From Xiphydria camelus (Eukaryota > Arthropoda > Insecta > Hymenoptera > Xiphydriidae): DNA of 64,000 bases. Positions 11,117-20,670 of the stretch are shown here, one piece after another. The stretch's first letter is position 1; each line of letters begins with the position of its first letter. The DNA is taken from assembly GCA_963678675.1 (NCBI GenBank), contig OY783193.1, positions 22,189,309 to 22,253,308 of the forward strand. The letters run 5' to 3'. The translations under genes and the position numbers were made by a program. A model generated the notes under the pieces. It saw only the letters and a program-made list of their open reading frames with translations. It searched no databases and had not been told where the DNA came from.

Positions 11117-11715
11117 CTAGAGCTTCGCGAAACTGCCTTGTTTTTCCCTCAATGTCACCTCAAGATACTTACAATGGCGCTCTAATGCATCCGTTAGGTT
11201 TTTTAACGTGGGTTTTCCATCTAATTTAAGTCGCCGCTTCTCCCACTCACGTCTCGACGTGGAGTCTAATTTATTCGTCACAAGGTAAATAACTAAAGTG
11301 TCCCACGAATCGGTAGGCTCGTCTAGCGCCTTCAAAGCAAGTAAATGATTGTTCATATCGTCAATCAGCTGTCGTAGCAAAATGTGCGATTCCCTTGTCA
11401 ACGTTGGCAGTTCAAAAAGTCCCTTAGTATGATGTTGTACGAGTGCCTTTGAGTCTTCGTATCTGTCCTTTAGACCTTGCCATGCTAACGCGTAATTCGT
11501 CTCAGAAACTCCCAGTGATTCAATAACGCGCGCGGCCTCACCCGTTAATGCAGAACTCAAGTAATGAAATCGCTCAATATTTGACAGTGATTCACGATTA
11601 TGAATTAATGATTCGAAAGTGTCCCGAAATTTTAACCATTTGCCATACGAACCATCGAAGGTTGGCAGTGATATAGTCGGTAACTTTATTGGCAGTTTCG
11701 GTTGCCGCTGTTCTG
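11117..11715 (-). pseudogene. BEL/Pao gag, central part
   Basis: Gag segment of about 200 codons starting at the MITE boundary. It contains LPTFDGSYGKWLKFRDTF and the conserved YLSSALTGEAARVI and REWEKR blocks of Pao-type Gag, which builds the virus-like particle. It ends at TAG 11,119-11,117, and the same frame then continues into the zinc knuckles. The first 40 codons of the longest open frame here (to 11,833) are read-through of the MITE and are not gag. Confidence 0.85.
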
Positions 11716-11717
11716 TA

Positions 11718-12401
11718 CCGTATGTCCCACTCTGTACGGGCCAGTTTGAAGTTACCTTCGGGGAGGCTTGGTCGGTAATCGAAACATTTAATACCGGTAG
11801 AAGTCGAGTCGGTATAGTTAGAGTTGGTGTCAATTCGGGAGATCGAAGCGTCTAATCTCGAAATTATGAATTTGTGAATAATGGTGAGTAATTTCCATTA
11901 TTCACAAATTCATAATTTCAAAGTTAGACGCTTCGATCACCCGAATTGACACCAACTCTACCGTATGTCCCACTCTGTACGGGCCAGTTTGAAATTACCT
12001 TCGGGGAGGCTTGGTCGGTAATCGAAACATTTAATACCGGTAGAAGTCGAGTCGGTAGTTAGAGTTGGTGTCAATTCGGGAGATCGAAGCGTCTAATCTC
12101 GAAATTATGAATTTGTGAATAATGGTGAGTAATTTCCATTATTCACAAATTCATAATTTCAAAGTTAGACGCTTCAATCACCCGAATTGAAACCAACTCT
12201 AACTACCGACTCGACTTCTACCGGTATTAAATTACTCAAGTACCGACCAAGCCTCCCCGAAGGTAACTTCAAACTGGCCCGTACAGAGTGGGACATACGG
12301 TAACTACCGACTCGACTTCTACCGGTATTAAATGACTCAAGTACCGACCAAGCCTCCCCTAAGGTAACTTCAAACTGGCCCGTACAGAGTGGGACATACG
12401 G
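11718..12401. mobile_element. CCGTATG palindromic MITE inserted in gag, itself interrupted
   Basis: Termini CCGTATGTCCCACTCTGTAC / GTACAGAGTGGGACATACGG with TA on both sides (11,716-11,717 and 12,402-12,403). A second copy of the same MITE sits inside at 11,961-12,300. Without the inner copy the element is 342 bp. Removing the element and one TA leaves the two gag parts in the same reading frame, so the MITE arrived after the retrotransposon. Its centre is ATG|GTGAGTAATTTC. Confidence 0.95.
11961..12300. mobile_element. CCGTATG palindromic MITE nested in its own kind
   Basis: 340-bp copy with intact termini, flanked by TA at 11,959-11,960 and 12,301-12,302, inserted in the right arm of the outer MITE just after CCAACTC. 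The flanking arm sequence resumes directly after the second TA. Confidence 0.95.
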
Positions 12402-12403
12402 TA

Positions 12404-12777
12404 GGCGCGGGAGAAGCGGCGGGAGAGGGGGTAGGTTGGATAGTCGCAGGGCTCCTACCTCTCTCATACTCGCGACGTCTGGTTTCTTTATCTTCCTCAA
12501 TCATTGCTCGCGACGCGCCTACTAGCTCGAAGTACAATGTTTCAAAGGCAGTGCGTTCGCCTTCATTAATTTCGACCTGTTCTTCGTCCTGAGATAAATC
12601 CTCAATATTCGATTGTACGCGATCAAATTTTTCATACAGGGTTTCGATTACCTTTAATCGGGCCTCAAGTACATTTAAGCCTGTAGCTTTATCGAACGTT
12701 TCAAAAAATGATTTAAAGCGAGTCAGGGAAGCCTTAATCTGTCCGCGATCTTTAACAAGGCCTTTTAGTTCGGCCAT
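12404..12777 (-). pseudogene. BEL/Pao gag, N-terminal part
   Basis: Starts at ATG 12,777 (MAELKGLVKDRGQIK), a helical, coiled-coil-like N-terminus usual for Pao Gag, with several charged heptads (FETFDKATGLNV, VETLYEKFDRV-like) and an acidic EEQVEINEGE stretch. It ends in a proline-rich run where the MITE enters at 12,401. The 5' leader between this ATG and the primer site is about 330 bp with no other long open frame. Confidence 0.85.
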
Positions 12778-13105
12778 GATTGGCAATTATTAGCGCAAAC
12801 CAAAGAATTGTTTAAGGAACTCACAGGACTTCCTGATTGGAGGTTTCTCGTTCTTGATTGCCAGATCGTGGGAGCTTCCTTTGGCGTCTTCGTCAGTTCT
12901 CGTCCTCAGCCAGTCCCATCGAAGTCCCACGACGTACTATTGGATTGGTTACCCTCGTTCAAAGTCACAATGTTGTACACGTCCAGTCCCATTCAGTACC
13001 ACATACAGCTTACTATTCACATCACAATGTTGTGCAAGTCCAGTCCACTCCAGTAGCACGTATAAATCACTATTAAAACTTGATTGATGAAGTCTCGTTA
13101 GTCCA

Positions 13106-13125
13106 AAATCCGGCTCGAAGGACCA
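13106..13125 (-). promoter_or_regulatory. primer-binding site, tRNA-Tyr type (BEL)
   Basis: AAATCCGGCTCGAAGGACCA on the plus strand, directly next to the LTR. It equals the 3' end of animal tRNA-Tyr including CCA, so the minus-strand transcript can pair with that tRNA to prime reverse transcription. It is not a tRNA gene: only the last 20 bases are present. Confidence 0.85.
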
Positions 13126-13315
13126 TGTCTAATATTCAAAATCAATCTCCGTTATGAATATTTGAGCTAAGTTCGGTTCGACCGTTACAGTCGAGTCGTC
13201 GCATCGTTCTGCCGGAGAAAGTCACGTACTCGGGGTGCGTAGCCCTGGTCAGTTCGAAAATAGCCATTTATGGCGGGCAGGTAACGAACCTTCGCTGCAG
13301 CGACGGTTAGTTCTA
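13126..13315 (-). repeat. BEL/Pao 5' LTR, main piece (rest at 21,034-21,055)
   Basis: Matches the left LTR from its TG end up to GGTTAGTTCTA. The sequence then switches to TAGGCGGCGAGCG of element D. The missing 22 bases of the LTR are found 7.7 kb to the right, before CTATG. Confidence 0.9.
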
Positions 13316-13390
13316 TAGGCGGCGAGCGAATATTGTTTAGCAGCGCCTCTCCTACGCGAACCGAAACATTTATTACGGGAACTGACCAGA

Positions 13391-13592
13391 GTCACTTAGG
13401 TCGGGTGTCCACCGGGTCGGGCCGACCAGAATCGCTGAGCCGATCGCTGAGCACTTGAGTATATCTATATATACCCAATCTGTATATCTATATATACCCA
13501 ATCTGTATATATATATACACCCAAGTGCCCAGCGATCGACCCAATTGTGGTCGGCCCGATCCGGTGGACACCCGGCCTTGTAGTTAAGTGAC
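13391..13592. mobile_element. foldback MITE with TATATC-rich centre
   Basis: Arms GTCACTTA-GGTCGGGTGTCCACCGG / CCGGTGGACACCCGGCC-TAAGTGAC of roughly 80 bp, around three near-repeats of a TATATATACCCAATCTG unit. Noncoding. Confidence 0.8.
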
Positions 13593-14020
13593 CGTAGGAC
13601 CTGATGTGTCAATGTCAACTTGCTGGCAATGGATACTATAATTTATTTCAGCTTTCAGGCTGTAAAATTTATGCATCATAATGATGCTTGGTATAAAAAT
13701 GGCCTAAAATTAGTCTTTTCTAAACATGTTTTAAATGCGAGTAAGCGCACACACACACACAAATGTGGTATAACCCAAATTTCTGTGATAGAAGACCGTG
13801 TGATTCGCCAGACATCAGTAACTCTTAATCCATATTCAGTTACTTTAGAAGTAAGTAGTGTAGGAGGGGTAATATGTACAGAGCGCGAATAAACTAGGAA
13901 CTAAGGTTTATTCGTGATCTGGAATACAAAATGGTAGCGTAAGCGTGTGGAAAGAGAAGATCCGAGGAGGGATCGAGCTCGGAGAAGCGTCGGAGGGGGC
14001 TGCCGGTCGGGCTGCTCGTA

Positions 14021-14130
14021 GGCGGTGCGGGTCGTCCTCAGGAACGGCTGCGTCGGTCCTGGCGTGCCGGAACTGCTCGAAGGCGGTGCGGGTCGTCCTC
14101 AGGAACGGCTGCGTCGGTCCTGGCGTGCCG
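14021..14130. repeat. 61-bp tandem duplication in LTR
   Basis: GGCGGTGCGGGTCGTCCTCA and the following 30 bases occur at 14,021 and again at 14,082. The same duplication is present in the other LTR at 16,817 and 16,878. Confidence 0.9.
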
Positions 14131-14246
14131 GGGGCTGCTCGCGTCCCGGGAATCGTCGTCAGGCCGGAGGCGAAGGTAACTCGTCCGCGTAGAAGGTCGC
14201 CGGGTAGGCGAGGCGACGTGAGAACGTCGGCTGGAGCGGCGAGGAC

Positions 14247-14539
14247 GCTAGGGTGTTCGTGGAGCGAAAACTGCCGCTAGCGAACCTCAAGCCGGGACGG
14301 CGTAGGGCCGTCAGAGATCTGCGCGCGAGAGGGTGTTCGCTGAGCGAAGACTTCCCTCTCGGTTGCTCGAGAGTCGATCGGTGAACCACGAGAGCTGCGA
14401 TGTTCGCTGAGCGAAAACTGTCGCCGCTCGTGTGGAGGCCGTTCGACTACTAGGGTGTTCGCTGAGCGAAAACTTCCCTAGGGCGTTCGACTGAGACTTC
14501 CGAGGGATAGTGGTGTTCGCTGAGCGAAAACTTCCACTA
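14247..14539. repeat. five hairpins sharing a TGTTCGCTGAGCGAAAACT core (left LTR)
   Basis: The core (once as TGTTCGTGGAGCG...) occurs five times at about 60-bp spacing. Each core is enclosed by a different complementary stem: GCTAG/CTAGC (14,247-14,281), GAGAGGG/CCCTCTC (14,327-14,360), CACGAG/CTCGTG (14,387-14,432), CTAGGG/CCCTAG (14,450-14,481), TAGTGG/CCACTA (14,508-14,539). The core itself can pair as TTCGCT/AGCGAA. Stem sequences change while pairing is kept, as expected for a selected RNA or DNA fold. Confidence 0.8.
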
Positions 14540-14755
14540 CCGTGACTCGAGATGGTCTGGCGGCGATGGCTCGCCGGCCGTCTAATATACCCCGTTTGCG
14601 GACCTTGCCGAAAGCCCGCTGATGACCGATGACCGTTAGGTCCTCGGATGACGCGTCCTAACTACCTGCGCGTCCCTTATGACGCGCTCGGGGCTGTCTC
14701 CAACCCTTGAATCGTCGGCAGGCTGACGCATGCCGACTCGGCTGCGATCCACGCG

Positions 14756-16552
14756 TTACAATCTCCCCCTCTGGACCTGACGGCGTCCCGACGAAGGTCC
14801 AGGATCCTGTGTGGATGGCTGCACTGCTTGCTTGCGGGGACGTCCTCTTTTCCGTAGAGGTCGTATTGGTGGTGGTGGTTTTTCTTCCTCAGAGCCCTCC
14901 CCCTGGAGGAGAGCTGCTTCCGTGGTTTCATTAGGTTGTAAAGTGTTATTCATAAACACGACGTCAAGCAATCCCAGGTCGATCCGTTCGGGTTTCCCTT
15001 GACTAAGTTCCTTAGGACTCTCCCCCTGGAAGAGAGCTGCTTCCTTAGGTTGCAAAATGATATCTGTTGTTGCGACGTCGATCATTTCAAATTTTATTTC
15101 TTCGGCGCTGGTCGTTGTTTGGTAGCAACGATCGAAGAGTTCGTCCAGATAGTCGTCTGGTTCGGTCCTTTGAGGGGAGGCGGGTAAGGGGCTGAGTGCC
15201 TTTGGAATCTCTATCAGATCCGACCAAAGGTTGACTTCTTCGGCCGCCTCAATCATTGTTGTCAACACCTCTTCAGTTTGGGACGAGGAAACTGATTTCC
15301 CGGGCGTCCTCTGGAAGTCGTGGCGTTGTTGGGGATCCGTATTGAACCACCAAGTTTGTTGCGGAATGTCAATCATGATACCGGCATTTTCTAAGAAGTC
15401 TACTCCTAGTAGCATGTGGTTATGCTTGGCGTCTGGCAAAACGATGAGCTTTGTAGGAATTCGTCGTCCTTGCAGCCGTATGACCACGCTGGTAATTGGT
15501 ACTTCCTGGAGCTGAGGGTTCCCGTCCGCGAGGGTGATCTGCTTGACCACTTTGGAGAACTTCCGCCCTTTTTCCAGCAAAGCTTGAAAAAGACTGTAGC
15601 TGGCAACGCTCGCTCTTGCGCCTGTGTCGATGCAGGCGCTGCCGACTAATCCCTCAATTGAAATTTGGATGGTCGGACGTTGGTGCGAAACGTCGGTGTT
15701 TATGGCGCAGAAGTCCAATTGTGCCACGTCTGCTTTGCTCGGGTTGCAGGTAGGACACTTACTCCTTACAACTCCCGGGCGTTTGCAGCCATAGCATTGT
15801 ATTGTTGAGGGTTCCTCCTTTACTCGTGTTGCTAGTGCTTCTTTTCGGCAGCAGCTTTCTTCGGTATGACCGAAGCGATTACATATTTCGCATCGTGGTC
15901 TTACTTTTTCCGTTTTACACTTCTCGACCTCCGTATTATTTTCTTCTTGAGGTGCTGACTTCACTATATTATTAGATAGCTCCCGATCAATCTCTTCTAC
16001 TTCGCGGGCCTTGCGTAGTAGATCCTGGAACGTGGTTACTACGTCTCGAGGAACTTTTTCCCGGATCCGTCGTCGTAATAGACCGAATACTAGATCTATT
16101 TGCTGGCGTTCCGGTAGCCGATATGGTAATTCTGCCAGCATAGCTCGTGCCTTGCAGATGAAAATGTCCGTGGTTGTTTCGTTATCCTGCCTCCGTTGGA
16201 AGAGGTCCACGAAGACTTGATGCGCCAACCTTTTTGGACAAAAGGCGGTCCGAAGGAGATCCATTGCTTCTGCCCAAGTTCCTGCGTTCTCCTTGGTACC
16301 TTGCCACCACGTGGCTGCGACATCTTGCAGGAGGAGTGGCAGACCCTTTAGTGCGTCTGCATCGCTGATCTCGCTCACCTCTTTAAAAATGGTGGACGCC
16401 GTGATAAATTCTTCGACCTTGTCGCGGTTTCTGGTTCCATTGTATCTGGACGTGCACTTGGCGAAGCTGGTTCGTCTTCTTTCCTGCTGCTGTGGTATGT
16501 TGATCCTCTCGAGCAGCATCGTGAGCTGCTCGTTTGTCATTTGGACCGCCAT
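14756..16552 (-). CDS. Gag-protease polyprotein of the 3.7-kb LTR element
   Basis: Intact 598-residue open frame. Start at ATG 16,552, about 90 bases from the primer site and the first in-frame Met. Residues 30-200 are a retrotransposon Gag capsid-type region (VEEFI, WWQGTKENAGTWAEAM, LFQRRQ). CCHC zinc knuckle C221-C224-H229-C234 (CEICNRFGHTEESC), and a second cysteine cluster 253-269. Retropepsin-like protease with catalytic D309 in CIDTGARAS and the flap/second-half motif LLGVDFL at 381-387. The acidic C-terminal tail ends in a basic RGRPRKQ stretch. The stop codon lies in the first bases of the LTR, so the polypurine tract is inside the coding region. Assembly and packaging are likely in cis; reverse transcription needs another element. 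Confidence 0.9.
   Translation of the reverse strand: MAVQMTNEQLTMLLERINIPQQQERRRTSFAKCTSRYNGTRNRDKVEEFITASTIFKEVSEISDADALKGLPLLLQDVAATWWQGTKENAGTWAEAMDLLRTAFCPKRLAHQVFVDLFQRRQDNETTTDIFICKARAMLAELPYRLPERQQIDLVFGLLRRRIREKVPRDVVTTFQDLLRKAREVEEIDRELSNNIVKSAPQEENNTEVEKCKTEKVRPRCEICNRFGHTEESCCRKEALATRVKEEPSTIQCYGCKRPGVVRSKCPTCNPSKADVAQLDFCAINTDVSHQRPTIQISIEGLVGSACIDTGARASVASYSLFQALLEKGRKFSKVVKQITLADGNPQLQEVPITSVVIRLQGRRIPTKLIVLPDAKHNHMLLGVDFLENAGIMIDIPQQTWWFNTDPQQRHDFQRTPGKSVSSSQTEEVLTTMIEAAEEVNLWSDLIEIPKALSPLPASPQRTEPDDYLDELFDRCYQTTTSAEEIKFEMIDVATTDIILQPKEAALFQGESPKELSQGKPERIDLGLLDVVFMNNTLQPNETTEAALLQGEGSEEEKPPPPIRPLRKRGRPRKQAVQPSTQDPGPSSGRRQVQRGRL
14763..14773 (-). promoter_or_regulatory. polypurine tract
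   Basis: Minus-strand AGAGGGGGAGA directly before the 3' LTR, the expected plus-strand priming site. It overlaps the last codons of the gag-protease frame. Confidence 0.8.
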
Positions 16553-16641
16553 ACCTTCCGCTAGCCTCGCGCTTCTCCTGGGGGGGGGACGTGGTGGGTT
16601 TAGGATTCTACCCGGAAGTTGGGTGAGGATTCTACCCGGAA

Positions 16642-16652
16642 GTTGGGCGCCA
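16642..16652 (-). promoter_or_regulatory. primer-binding site, tRNA-Lys type
   Basis: Minus-strand TGGCGCCCAAC, two bases from the LTR, equals the complement of the tRNA-Lys(CUU) 3' end over 11 bases. The neighbouring GGATTCTACCCGGAAGTTGGG is tandemly duplicated (16,604-16,648). Confidence 0.65.
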
Positions 16653-16654
16653 GT

Positions 16655-17556
16655 TGTAGGAGGGGTAATATGTACAGAGCGCGAATAAACTAGGAACTAA
16701 GGTTTATTCGTGATCTGGAATACAAAATGGTAGCGTAAGCGTGTGGAAAGAGAAGATCCGAGGAGGGATCGAGCTCGGAGAAGCGTCGGAGGGGGCTGCC
16801 GGTCGGGCTGCTCGTAGGCGGTGCGGGTCGTCCTCAGGAACGGCTGCGTCGGTCCTGGCGTGCCGGAACTGCTCGAAGGCGGTGCGGGTCGTCCTCAGGA
16901 ACGGCTGCGTCGGTCCTGGCGTGCCGGGGGCTGCTCGCGTCCCGGGAATCGTCGTCAGGCCGGAGGCGAAGGTAACTCGTCCGCGTAGAAGGTCGCCGGG
17001 TAGGCGAGGCGACGTGAGAACGTCGGCTGGAGCGGCGAGGACGCTAGGGTGTTCGTGGAGCGAAAACTGCCGCTAGCGAACCTCAAGCCGGGACGGCGTA
17101 GGGCCGTCAGAGATCTGCGCGCGAGAGGGTGTTCGCTGAGCGAAGACTTCCCTCTCGGTTGCTCGAGAGTCGATCGGTGAACCACGAGAGCTGCGATGTT
17201 CGCTGAGCGAAAACTGTCGCCGCTCGTGTGGAGGCCGTTCGACTACTAGGGTGTTCGCTGAGCGAAAACTTCCCTAGGGCGTTCGACTGAGACTTCCGAG
17301 GGATAGTGGTGTTCGCTGAGCGAAAACTTCCACTACCGTGACTCGAGATGGTCTGGCGGCGATGGCTCGCCGGCCGTCTAATATACCCCGTTTGCGGACC
17401 TTGCCGAAAGCCCGCTGATGACCGATGACCGTTAGGTCCTCGGATGACGCGTCCTAACTACCTGCGCGTCCCTTATGACGCGCTCGGGGCTGTCTCCAAC
17501 CCTTGAATCGTCGGCAGGCTGACGCATGCCGACTCGGCTGCGATCCACGCGTTACA
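16655..17556 (-). repeat. 902-bp LTR of gag-protease element (5' LTR)
   Basis: Same sequence as 13,859-14,760 with offset 2,796, including the five hairpins at 17,043-17,335. Followed by target duplication GTAG at 17,557-17,560. Confidence 0.95.
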
Positions 17557-17619
17557 GTAGTCAATAGCTTTCCCCTTGCGATTTTGTCCGCGTGAATCAC
17601 GAAATAATCTCTTCTTTAT

Positions 17620-17880
17620 TTTACTCCCTTAAGGGAGTTGGTATATAGATAGTAGATATATATTTAAAAAAACGTGCGTATTCAAATGCAACGTTGTATT
17701 AAAATTTCAAAGCAATCGGTGAAAAACTTTCGGAAATTTAAGATACATTTTTATTCATTAACCCCCTTAAGGAGTAGGTATATAAAGAGTAGGTATATAT
17801 GAAAAACGCGCGTATTCGAATGCAACGTTATGTCCAAATTGCAAAGCAATCGGTAAAGAACTTTCGGAGATCTTACGACG
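17620..17880. repeat. two-copy tandem repeat, about 135 bp unit
   Basis: Two units each running from CCTTAAGG(G)AGT-GGTATAT through CGTATTC(A/G)AATGCAACGTT to AGCAATCGGT and ACTTTCGGA. Noncoding, imperfect. Confidence 0.7.
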
Positions 17881-19125
17881 CGGTCTCAACGTGTCGACAT
17901 TGACGTGACACATGCACAATACAGGTATGTAGTGCTCTTACCCAGTTTATGACCCTGTGAGACCGCGACGTTAGACGTTGAAGAAACGAATATAACATTT
18001 TTATTTAAACGTGTATATGGAAGATAGAAGAAGATAGATAGCGGTGTTTATTAGAATGGGTATTGCGGAAAGCGGTTCATTACGACTCGTCCAGTAATTA
18101 ATCCTTCCGGGAAAGGTTCATGGCTGCGGGCTCATTGACAGCCTAAATTCGCCAAAACCTACCGCTTCGCCATTGTGACCGATTTACAAAATGTATCAAG
18201 TGACTTGAGTTTGTGTTAATATGTGTTCCGTCGCAAGGGGACTTCTATGTCATTTCTTACCGCTCACTATCATCGCAACCTAAGTAACGCGCCAATCTAG
18301 ATCTAATCTCTACATCGATCGCGAAGAGTGTATGGCTTTCCTGGATAAACCAGGTATCAAAATTCCCCAATTGTCCATCGACTGCATCCGACATTCCTCC
18401 CCTTAATCCAGCTCGGATCGCTTTTGTGACGGTAGCTATTGAAGCAGGCACTGCGAGAGACGGCTTGCTACGAATCGCTCTAAAATTACCTTCGGAGAAA
18501 AGTTCGGAACTGCGACATTTACGACCTAGGTATGTTTATCGAAATATTCGTTTCGCCTACGACGCGATTAATTCTAGTCGGCGAATTATTTGTGGTCGAT
18601 GCTACCAAGAAGCACGAATCGACCCTCCTAATTCCGTCGCTCGTTGCGATGGAACAGGATTGACAGCTGGCACGTCGCAGTCAACTCGTTCCCGTGGAAA
18701 CTGTACAAAGTCGCCGATGGTGGCGCTGGTAGCAAATTCGCTCGCCGCCTATAGTACAGGCAACGAAGGAAAAATGGCGGAAAAAATTCATGTAAAAGCG
18801 AATTTTGGCATAGTTGTAGGGGAAGGTGTCAGTAACAATATACTAAAAGTACTGATGGGTGGGAGTTGTGCTAAGGGGGGGGGGGGGGTCTCTAAAGTCC
18901 CCTTTTTCAGTTTTTCGTTAATAGCTCGAAAACTACTACCTCTAGCGAAAAAAAGTTAAATAATAAATTAATCTATATAAAATTCCCTACAAAAAAGGTT
19001 TTATACACTTTTTCGCTAGGGTCTATACTTCAGGAGATATGGAGGGGGAAATATGAAAAATTAAAAAAAAATCTGTTTTTCCGTTAAAAATGAAATAATT
19101 AATGTTCAAGGATGTATCTTAAACA

Positions 19126-20031
19126 CTAATTTTCATCAGAATCTAAATTTTCATCATCGTCGATGATGTCTTGGATGGGGGCTCCGTTTGTACATGAGCC
19201 GAGACACACGCCGCAGGTTCCGGAGCAGGTTATCCCTGCTTTGCGGCAACCGCAGCGTACTCCACACCCAGTCGTGCATCGGCAAAAGATCATGTTCAAA
19301 ACGGAGTCGGGTGCCACAGGGTCTTTCGTGGTAACTGGGTTGAGGATCCCATCTTCCCCCATGTTCCAGCCCCATTGGGTGGGTGGTAGAGGGTTGCTGA
19401 GCCACTGTTGTATCTGTAAGAAAGCAATCAGACCAAGTTAAGTATTTAGCAGAAATTGATATTTGTAATTTTAAGAAACCAGTATTTAATAACTATATGT
19501 AAATGAGTTTACCTGTAGATATACTCTGAGCGAGTGTTGCTTTGAAGCTCCTCTGGTGGGAGGAAGAGTGGCCATGTCTGATTTGGGCTTCGTTGACGCT
19601 TTCAGAAATGCCGAGTACCGATATTTGTTCAGGTTATCTTGATGTGCAGGTGCTTGGTATACAGCCAGAAAAAGCTTCTCGCCAGCCTGTTCAATATCCT
19701 CAGGTGATGTTGAAGGATCTGTGAATATTGCTGAGATATCATGGGTGAGGCCAGGATTTGCCGTGAAAAGCTTAGTGATTCCCACTTTGCTCTTTCCATG
19801 TATCGCCGAGGTGGTATCGCATCCGGAGAAGCTATGGAGAAGGAGGATTGTCTTAGCAAATGGAAGCTGTTGAAGTTGTCGCACTGAAAACAATTTGGTC
19901 TCCGCCTTCCCACGGCCTGGCTTCATGAAGTACATGTTGATAGATGGTGGTGCCAATCCAATGAGGAGAACTATCAAGTCCACATTCTCCCCAACTATTG
20001 CTACAGTTGGATGTACAGCAGCTTTGTCCAA
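19126..20031 (-). CDS. FEN1/PIN-like nuclease domain with cysteine-rich tail, N-terminally truncated
   Basis: Two exons join in frame: 20,031-19,513 (ends CAG|GTAAAC) and 19,413-19,126 (acceptor TTCTTACAG), intron 99 nt, 268 residues. Exon 1 has VGENVDLIVLL (residues 13-23) and LLHSFSGCDTTSAIHGKSK (64-82). This spacing resembles the acidic XPG-I motif and the GCDY...GIG helix-hairpin of FEN1-type nucleases; that comparison is my inference. Exon 2 has QQWLSNPLPPTQWGWN, then CRCTTGCGVRCGCRKAG and CSGTCGVCLGSC, a likely metal-binding tail, and an acidic end. Similar proteins with FSGCDTTSA and a CxC tail are widespread in invertebrates without known function. The N-terminus is missing, and the element arms flank it closely. 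The window's other copy is at 5,469-6,054. Confidence 0.65.
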
Positions 20032-20039
20032 CCTACCTT

Positions 20040-20670
20040 TCGGTGTATTTACCTTACCTTACCTTAATTACCGGTAATTACCTTTCGGTGTGTCGTCCGG
20101 TAATCACATTCCGGAAAATGCGCGGAACCGAGGTATTAACGACCTATATTCGCCGAAATAAACCTGCGTCGCCGATCGAAAGATTAACCCTAGGGTTGCG
20201 AGGTATTTGCGATCGTTATCACGATCGGTATCCTAAGCGGTATAAATGAATATTCAAAATTCCAACTACCGTTTATCAGAACAGGCTTCAACGACGCATA
20301 TTATTGTGGTCCCCTCCGCACACAATTCTTCCGTTATATCGTAATTGTCAAGTTAAAATCTGCTGTGTGGAGAATATGCTATATGAAGTATTATGAACAT
20401 AGGTCATTATAATTCGGTCCCGCGCCTTTCCTGGAATATGATTACCAGACGACCCCCCAGAAGGTAATTAGGATTATCATTTAGGATTACTTTTGAAGGA
20501 ATGTTACATGAATCAAAGAGAGAGTTATTCCTAGTTAAAAACTGCCAAGCGCGACATATAGCAGGTTCTTCACATAGCAGGTTTTAACTTGACAACGTCG
20601 ATATATTACATGACTACACTTATATGCGCTAGAGTCATTAAAACGTGGTCTGAGCAACGTTAATTTATCA
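20040..20670. other. inserted repeat inside element E
   Basis: No gene. Contains the inverted pair CGTAATTGTCAAGTTAAAATCTGCTGTGTGG (about 20,340) / CATAGCAGGTTTTAACTTGACAACG (about 20,575) and TACCGGTAATTACC palindromes. Probably a further MITE that replaced the gene's upstream exons. Confidence 0.4.

Larger units (their letters stand above)
13859..14760 (-). repeat. 902-bp LTR of gag-protease element (3' LTR)
   Basis: Begins TG and ends CA. Flanked outside by GTAG (13,855-13,858). It appears identical to the LTR at 16,655-17,556, both in length and in every stretch compared by eye. It contains a 61-bp tandem duplication (14,021-14,130) and five hairpins with a shared loop (14,247-14,539). 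Confidence 0.95.
13859..17556 (-). mobile_element. gag-protease-only LTR retrotransposon, 3.7 kb, young
   Basis: Two 902-bp LTRs, a 4-bp target duplication GTAG (13,855-13,858; 17,557-17,560), primer site, polypurine tract and one intact open frame. The internal region is only 1,894 bp, so there is no room for reverse transcriptase, RNase H or integrase. It must use enzymes from a full-length relative, probably Gypsy-like given the 4-bp duplication and the Gag/protease type. Confidence 0.9.
13316..18751. mobile_element. Element D, short-TIR element containing an LTR retrotransposon
   Basis: Ends are inverted: TAGGCGGCGAGCGAAT on the left and ATTCGCTCGCCGCCTA on the right. A weaker pairing extends about 15 bases further. 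TA precedes and follows. Without the LTR retrotransposon (13,859-17,560) it is about 1.7 kb. No transposase is recognisable. It contains a MITE (13,391-13,592), a tandem duplication (17,620-17,880) and otherwise unassigned sequence. Confidence 0.65.

Noticed and set aside
12808..13087. Overlapping frames just upstream of gag
   Set aside because: Three frames in the BEL leader on the opposite strand to gag, built on near-repeats of CAATGTTGTACACGTCCAGTCC; no domain.
13106..13125. Possible tRNA-Tyr gene
   Set aside because: Only the 3' 20 bases plus CCA are present next to an LTR; it is a primer-binding site.
13945..14389. Open frames on both strands within the 902-bp LTR (repeated at 16,741-17,185)
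   Set aside because: GC-rich LTR sequence; identical in both LTRs and incompatible with the hairpin structure; no domain.
18426..18959. 177-codon frame spanning the D/E junction
   Set aside because: Crosses two element boundaries and a poly(G) run; no motif.
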